From contig CALBJW010000082.1 of NCBI GenBank assembly GCA_937893145.1, forward strand, positions 1 through 19,738: a DNA stretch of 19,738 bases, read 5' to 3'. The translations under genes and the position numbers were made by a program. The stretch is from an uncultured Prevotellaceae bacterium. Lineage in GTDB: Bacteria; Bacteroidota; Bacteroidia; Bacteroidales; Bacteroidaceae. The notes under the pieces were generated by a model that was given only the letters and a program-made list of their open reading frames with translations, made no database searches and had not been told where the DNA came from. Positions within the stretch are counted from its first letter, which is position 1. Every line of letters starts with the position of its first letter. Positions 15,947-19,738 of this stretch are shown one piece after another.

Positions 15947-18268
15947 ATGAATCTTAAAACCTCTTTACTGACAATGGGAGTAGCAGCAGCTATGGCATCA
16001 TGCACTACGGAGTCGATTGACAACAAGGTGGATGCACTCTACGACAAGATGAGCCAAGAGGAGCGTATCGCTCAACTTCATGGCATATACATGACTCAGT
16101 TCTTCGACGAGAACGGAAAACTCGACACCAAGAAGTGTGAGGAACTCATACCCAATGGTATTGGACACTTCTCACAGTTTGCCCTTAATGTGCGCAAGAC
16201 TCCAGACGAACTTCGTGACATGGTGGCACAGATGCAGGACTGGCTCATTCACAACACACCAAACGGCATCCCTGCCCTCTTCCACGAGGAGGTACTCAGT
16301 GGTGTGAATGGTTATGATGCAACGGTTTATCCTCAGCAGATTGGTCTCGCTTGTTCGTTCAACACCGAATTGGCGGAAGAGAAGACATACCAGACAGCCA
16401 CAGCACTCAGACAGATGGGTGGTTTCATGGCACTTTCACCTATGGTGGATGTGGTACGCGACCCATCATTCAACCGACTTGAAGAGTCGTATGGTGAGGA
16501 CGGATACCTCTCAGCATCCTTCGGATGTGCATTTGTCAAGGGACTGCAGCACGGCGACCTTCGTGAAGGTGTGGCAGCATGTACTAAGCACTTCCTCGGT
16601 TATGGTGGTGGTGGCGATGCTAACAAGAAGGAACTCATGGAGGAGATTCTCCTTCCTCACGAGACTATCATCCGCACTATTGGAAGTAAGGTTGTAATGA
16701 CTGGTTATCACTCAGTTGATGGCATTCATTGCGTTGCAAACCGCCAGCTTCAGCAGGAGATTCTTCGTGACTATCTTGGTTTTGATGGCATCATGGTCAG
16801 CGACTATGGTTCGATAGAGCAGATTGATGATAACCTCTCGGATGTGGAACGTGCAGCAGCAGCCATGAACGCTGGCAACGATGTTGACTTCCCAGAGGGC
16901 AACAGCTACAAACATCTTCAGGAGGCAATCGACAAGGGACTCGTGTCACAGGAGACATTCGAAACTGCCGTGAAGCGTGTGCTGAAGTTCAAGGCTGAAC
17001 TTGGTTTGCTCGACAAGAACCCAAAACTTTATGCTGAAGGACATATCGAGTTTGACACTCCAGCAGAACGCGAAACAGCATACAAACTTGCTACTCAGTC
17101 TGTTGTTCTTCTCCAGAACAATGGCATCCTCCCTCTCAAGGACACAAAGAACATCGCCATCACAGGTCCTAACGCAAACAGCATGTGGGCAATGCTCGGT
17201 GACTATACTTATCAGTCTATGCGCTACTTCTGGAAGTCATCTATCGAGGACGACATGCACCCACGCATCGTGAACCTCAAGGATGGTATGCAGAGCCGTC
17301 TGCCAAAGGGCTGGACACTCAACTACTCTCGTGGTTGTGACTGGACTGAAGAGGTCGAGACTGTGGTAGATCAGAGCGGTGACCCTCGTGTGGCATACCT
17401 CGTACAGATTCAGAACCGCATGATTGACAGCGGTGAAGAGGCAAACATGGAAGAGGCTGTAAAGATGGCTGCACAGAACGATGTCATCATCGCAGCTGTT
17501 GGTGAGAACGCCATTCTCTGTGGTGAGAACCGTGACCGCAAGCACCTCCGCCTTCCTGGTCGTCAGGAGGAATTTGTTGAGCGACTCATCGCAACTGGCA
17601 AGCCTGTAGTGCTTGTTGTGTTTGGTGGTCGAGCTCAGGTTATCAAGGGACTTGCAGAGAAGTGCGCAGCAGTCATCCAGGCTTGGTATCCAGGCGAAGA
17701 AGGTGGTAACGCACTTGCTGACATCATCTATGGAAATGTAAGTCCTTCGGGCAAGCTCAGCGTTAGTTATCCTGCAGAAGAGATTCACGGTCCTGTATGC
17801 TACAACTACGGAAACACTGAGGACCCACGCATCGCATATCCTTTCGGTTATGGTCTCTCATACACTACTTTTGAGTACTCAAACATGAAACTTGATGAAT
17901 CAGCTGCTACTGATGCAGAATCATTCAATGTTTGTGTTGACATAAAGAACACAGGTGATGCTGAAGCAGATGAAATCGTTCAGTTCTATGTCTCTCCTAT
18001 CGAGCGTTCCGCAAAACTCAAACCTATTCAACTTCAAGGCTTCAAGCGTGTTTCACTCAAGCCAGGCGAAACAAAGACTATCTCTCTCAATATGTCGCCA
18101 CAACAGCTTGGCTACTACATCATGGGCGAATGGGCTGTTGATCCAGGCAGATACATGATTCGTATCGGTGCTTCATCGGCTGACATCAGACAGGAAGCAG
18201 AAATCAACCTTACTGGAGAACAGTATAAGTTGCCAATACGAAGCAAGTATTTCTCAGAAAGCTTGTAG
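15947..18268 (+). CDS. GH3 exo-glycosidase lipoprotein (beta-glucosidase/beta-xylosidase type)
   Basis: This is a retaining GH3 enzyme removing terminal beta-linked sugars. The protein has 773 residues. The signal peptide ends ASC with Cys19 as probable lipid site. The N-terminal barrel carries KHFLGYGG (214-221) and GIMVSDYGS with nucleophile Asp286. The second alpha/beta domain starts near 380 (SVVLLQNNGILPL). Glu527 in GENRDRKHLRLPGRQ is the likely acid/base. YPGEEGGNALADIIYGNVSPSGKL is typical of GH3, and a fibronectin-III-like domain covers about 660-755. It begins 29 nt after the galactanase, with AAGGAAG ahead of the ATG, so the two are likely one operon. Substrate (glucoside, xyloside or galactoside) cannot be set from sequence; the partner gene suggests pectic or hemicellulose fragments. 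Confidence 0.9.
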   Translation: MNLKTSLLTMGVAAAMASCTTESIDNKVDALYDKMSQEERIAQLHGIYMTQFFDENGKLDTKKCEELIPNGIGHFSQFALNVRKTPDELRDMVAQMQDWLIHNTPNGIPALFHEEVLSGVNGYDATVYPQQIGLACSFNTELAEEKTYQTATALRQMGGFMALSPMVDVVRDPSFNRLEESYGEDGYLSASFGCAFVKGLQHGDLREGVAACTKHFLGYGGGGDANKKELMEEILLPHETIIRTIGSKVVMTGYHSVDGIHCVANRQLQQEILRDYLGFDGIMVSDYGSIEQIDDNLSDVERAAAAMNAGNDVDFPEGNSYKHLQEAIDKGLVSQETFETAVKRVLKFKAELGLLDKNPKLYAEGHIEFDTPAERETAYKLATQSVVLLQNNGILPLKDTKNIAITGPNANSMWAMLGDYTYQSMRYFWKSSIEDDMHPRIVNLKDGMQSRLPKGWTLNYSRGCDWTEEVETVVDQSGDPRVAYLVQIQNRMIDSGEEANMEEAVKMAAQNDVIIAAVGENAILCGENRDRKHLRLPGRQEEFVERLIATGKPVVLVVFGGRAQVIKGLAEKCAAVIQAWYPGEEGGNALADIIYGNVSPSGKLSVSYPAEEIHGPVCYNYGNTEDPRIAYPFGYGLSYTTFEYSNMKLDESAATDAESFNVCVDIKNTGDAEADEIVQFYVSPIERSAKLKPIQLQGFKRVSLKPGETKTISLNMSPQQLGYYIMGEWAVDPGRYMIRIGASSADIRQEAEINLTGEQYKLPIRSKYFSESL

Positions 18269-18276
18269 CTTTCTGA
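18254..18276 (+). terminator. Hairpin overlapping the GH3 stop codon
   Basis: TCAGAAAGCT (18254-18263) and AGCTTTCTGA (18267-18276) form a perfect 10-bp stem with a TGT loop. The UAG stop (18266-18268) lies in the loop and the start of the right arm. No U tract follows, so termination would rely on this stem together with the larger inverted repeat beyond it. Confidence 0.5.
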
Positions 18277-18412
18277 AGTGAAAAGTGAAGAGTGAAGAGT
18301 GAAAAATTTGCTACCGCCTTGATGCAAGAGGTGTTTCAATTTTGCAGAATAGACAATTGGACATTCTCTTCCGGTAGGAAATTTTTCACTCTTCACTCTT
18401 CACTTTTCACTT
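18276..18412. repeat. 137-bp inverted-repeat element built from 7-bp GTGAARA units
   Basis: The arms 18276-18309 and 18379-18412 are a perfect 34-bp inverted repeat. After one mismatch they extend by CTACCG/CGGTAG, giving about 41 bp per arm (18276-18316 and 18372-18412) and a 55-nt centre. Each arm is itself four 7-bp units: GTGAAAA, GTGAAGA, GTGAAGA, GTGAAAA. It fills the gap between the convergent GH3 and rfbC genes. It could be a bidirectional terminator or a small non-autonomous repeat. No transposase frame or clear target duplication is seen. Confidence 0.9.
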
Positions 18413-18440
18413 AGCAAAAGCTTAATAAAGGCTTTTGCTA
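18412..18440 (-). terminator. Hairpin overlapping the rfbC stop codon
   Basis: TAGCAAAAGC (18412-18421) and GCTTTTGCTA (18431-18440) are a perfect 10-bp inverted repeat with a 9-nt loop that contains the rfbC stop. It abuts the right arm of the 137-bp element. There is no U tract on the rfbC side. Confidence 0.45.
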
Positions 18441-18994
18441 TAATCAAAAACTAACTCAGCGTCCTTCAATCGTGGATGATGTGCATCCTTCTCCGAAAGA
18501 ATGCGATTCTCATTTGGCACCTGCCAATCTATTCCAAGATCTGGGTCGTCCCAAGCAATAGCACCTTCATTCTGTGGAGCATAGTAGTTATCGCATTTGT
18601 ACTGGAAGACAGCCTCTTCACTCAATACCGCAAAGCCATGTGCAAAGCCGCGTGGCACGAAGAACTGGCGATGGTTCTCGGCTGTGAGCAAACAACTAAC
18701 ATGCTTTCCGAAGGTAGGACTACCCTTGCGAATATCAACGGCAACATCAAGAACAGCACCCTTCACCACACGCACAAGTTTAGACTGTGTGAATGGTGGC
18801 TTCTGGTAGTGGAGTCCACGAACAACTCCAGCTACAGACATGCTCTCATTGTCCTGAACAAACTGAGTCTTGCACACCTTCTCTTCAAATTCACGCTGTG
18901 AAAAACTCTCAAAGAAATAGCCTCGTGCATCACCAAACAACTTAGGTTCGATGATCTTTACACCCTCTATTTCTGTGTCAATTACGTTAATCAT
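18422..18994 (-). CDS. rfbC: dTDP-4-dehydrorhamnose 3,5-epimerase
   Basis: RmlC/RfbC carries out the third step of dTDP-L-rhamnose synthesis, epimerising carbons 3 and 5 of the 4-keto sugar in the cytoplasm for cell-surface polysaccharide. The protein has 190 residues, normal for the family, a cupin-fold dimer. Visible signatures are GDARGYFFESF near 21-31, VRGLHYQ with catalytic His62, AVDIRKGSPTFG (85-96), FVPRGFAHGFAVLSE (112-126), and Tyr132 in QYKCDNYY, which matches the family's catalytic tyrosine. Asp170 can complete the His-Asp pair. The other rml genes are not in the window. It is divergent from aroB and convergent with the GH3 gene. Confidence 0.95.
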   Translation of the reverse strand: MINVIDTEIEGVKIIEPKLFGDARGYFFESFSQREFEEKVCKTQFVQDNESMSVAGVVRGLHYQKPPFTQSKLVRVVKGAVLDVAVDIRKGSPTFGKHVSCLLTAENHRQFFVPRGFAHGFAVLSEEAVFQYKCDNYYAPQNEGAIAWDDPDLGIDWQVPNENRILSEKDAHHPRLKDAELVFDYSKSLY

Positions 18995-19020
18995 AATGAA
19001 ATTATGTGTTTAATTTTTTG

Positions 19021-19028
19021 CAAAGATA
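19021..19028 (-). promoter_or_regulatory. rfbC promoter -7 element
   Basis: The complement of 19021-19028 is TATCTTTG, 26 nt upstream of the rfbC ATG. No good TTTG is present 20 bp upstream. It faces the aroB promoter across about 43 bp. Confidence 0.65.
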
Positions 19029-19071
19029 CAAATAATTCCCGTTTTCTAATCACTAATTGCTAATTAATCCG

Positions 19072-19079
19072 TATCTTTG
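19072..19079 (+). promoter_or_regulatory. aroB promoter -7 element
   Basis: TATCTTTG matches TAnnTTTG and lies 21 nt before the aroB ATG at 19101. A clear -33 TTTG at the expected distance is missing. Confidence 0.65.
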
Positions 19080-19100
19080 CACGAAATTATATAGAAATGT

Positions 19101-19738
19101 ATGGCAAATAAAGTAGTAATATCAACAGATATAAATAAAAGCCTCACAGAAGCTGTTGGGGAAGTGAAACATGACAAACTCTTCGTTCTTGTAGATGAGA
19201 CAACAAAGGAGCTGTGCCTTCCACTCGTGAAGGACATCCCTTGTCTTGCAGATGCAATCCTCATCACTATCGGAGCAACCGACACGCACAAGAACCTCGA
19301 AACAATAGCTCATGTTTGGACCGAAATGGGTAATGGCGGTGGCACTCGCCACTCACTCATGGTGAACCTCGGTGGTGGTATGGTGACAGACCTCGGTGGT
19401 TTTGCTGCATCTACATTCAAGCGTGGTATCAAATATATCAATATCCCAACTACCCTCCTCTCTATGGTGGATGCTTCGGTGGGTGGAAAGACAGGCATCA
19501 ACTTCAATGGACTGAAGAATGAGATTGGTGTGTTCAACTCGCCTGAGACTGTTATCCTCGACACTGAGTTCCTCAAGACTCTCGACCACGAGAACATCTG
19601 TTCGGGATATGCCGAGATGTTGAAGCACGGACTTATCAGCAACGAGAAGAACTACGCAGAACTCCTTAACTTCGACCTCGACAATGTGGATTACAAGCAT
19701 CTTGGCGAGATGGTGGGCACTTCGGTGGCAATCAAGGA
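19101..19738 (+). CDS. aroB: 3-dehydroquinate synthase, N-terminal part
   Basis: AroB is the second shikimate-pathway enzyme, converting DAHP to 3-dehydroquinate with NAD+ and a divalent metal. The first 212 codons are visible and the frame runs off the right edge (family length about 350). The start is the ATG at 19101; the ATG at 19097 meets a stop after four codons. The NAD-binding GGGMVTDLGGFAAS is at 91-104, the signature IPTTLLSMVDASVGGKTGIN at 115-134, and the metal/substrate motif GYAEMLKHGLI, with Glu172 and Lys175, at 169-179. The N-terminal domain is slightly shorter than in enterobacterial AroB, as usual for Bacteroidetes. Confidence 0.95.
   Translation, partial: MANKVVISTDINKSLTEAVGEVKHDKLFVLVDETTKELCLPLVKDIPCLADAILITIGATDTHKNLETIAHVWTEMGNGGGTRHSLMVNLGGGMVTDLGGFAASTFKRGIKYINIPTTLLSMVDASVGGKTGINFNGLKNEIGVFNSPETVILDTEFLKTLDHENICSGYAEMLKHGLISNEKNYAELLNFDLDNVDYKHLGEMVGTSVAIK

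Noticed and set aside
17237..17788. 183-residue minus-strand open frame opposite the GH3 gene
   Set aside because: It overlaps the conserved second GH3 domain on the other strand, and no promoter or recognisable protein motif was seen.
18276..18412. Insertion sequence
   Set aside because: The inverted arms enclose only about 55 nt, with no transposase frame and no evident target-site duplication.
19097..19111. ATG at 19097 as aroB start
   Set aside because: This frame reaches a stop after four codons; the frame from 19101 encodes AroB.

Overview
The window looks like a chromosomal segment of a Bacteroidales bacterium, most likely Prevotellaceae. The reasons are a complete Bacteroidetes-type starch-utilization (sus) locus, promoters with the Bacteroidetes -7 element TAnnTTTG, AT-rich translation starts without Shine-Dalgarno sequences, SusC/SusD proteins, and a SusR-type regulator. 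The genus is inferred from protein character, not proven.

Positions 1-12493 hold a sus locus whose order matches the classical Bacteroides thetaiotaomicron one. Reading the minus strand from high to low coordinates: susA (GH13 neopullulanase, 12228-10351), susB (GH97 alpha-glucosidase, 10260-8089), susC (TonB-dependent transporter, 7972-4958), susD (4876-3257), susE (3235-2072), susF (2047-671) and, in the susG slot, a GH13 alpha-amylase cut by the window edge (600-1). The regulator susR is divergent on the plus strand (12494-14086). SusD, SusE and SusF bind starch at the surface and SusC imports maltooligosaccharides. SusA and SusB finish the hydrolysis in the periplasm, and SusR is expected to sense oligosaccharide and activate the operons. 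The last amylase has a plain signal peptide rather than a SusG-like lipobox, and a hairpin with a U tract separates it from susF.

Positions 14087-14675 are a 589-bp AT-rich intergenic region with several inverted repeats, three 22-bp direct repeats carrying CCGCAAGAATGAGG, a TTAGGAA-N5-TTCCTAA palindrome and a good promoter. That promoter should drive a GH53 endo-beta-1,4-galactanase (14676-15917) and a GH3 lipoprotein glycosidase (15947-18268), a two-gene unit whose predicted substrate is not starch.

Positions 18269-19738 return to housekeeping genes. A 137-bp inverted-repeat element sits between the convergent GH3 gene and rfbC (dTDP-4-dehydrorhamnose 3,5-epimerase, minus strand). rfbC diverges from aroB (3-dehydroquinate synthase, cut by the window end).

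The protein-coding content is largely familiar. The least explained material is noncoding: short tandem arrays with exact 9-, 8- and 7-bp periods between susB/susC and susC/susD, the 22-bp array before the galactanase gene, and the large inverted repeat before rfbC.
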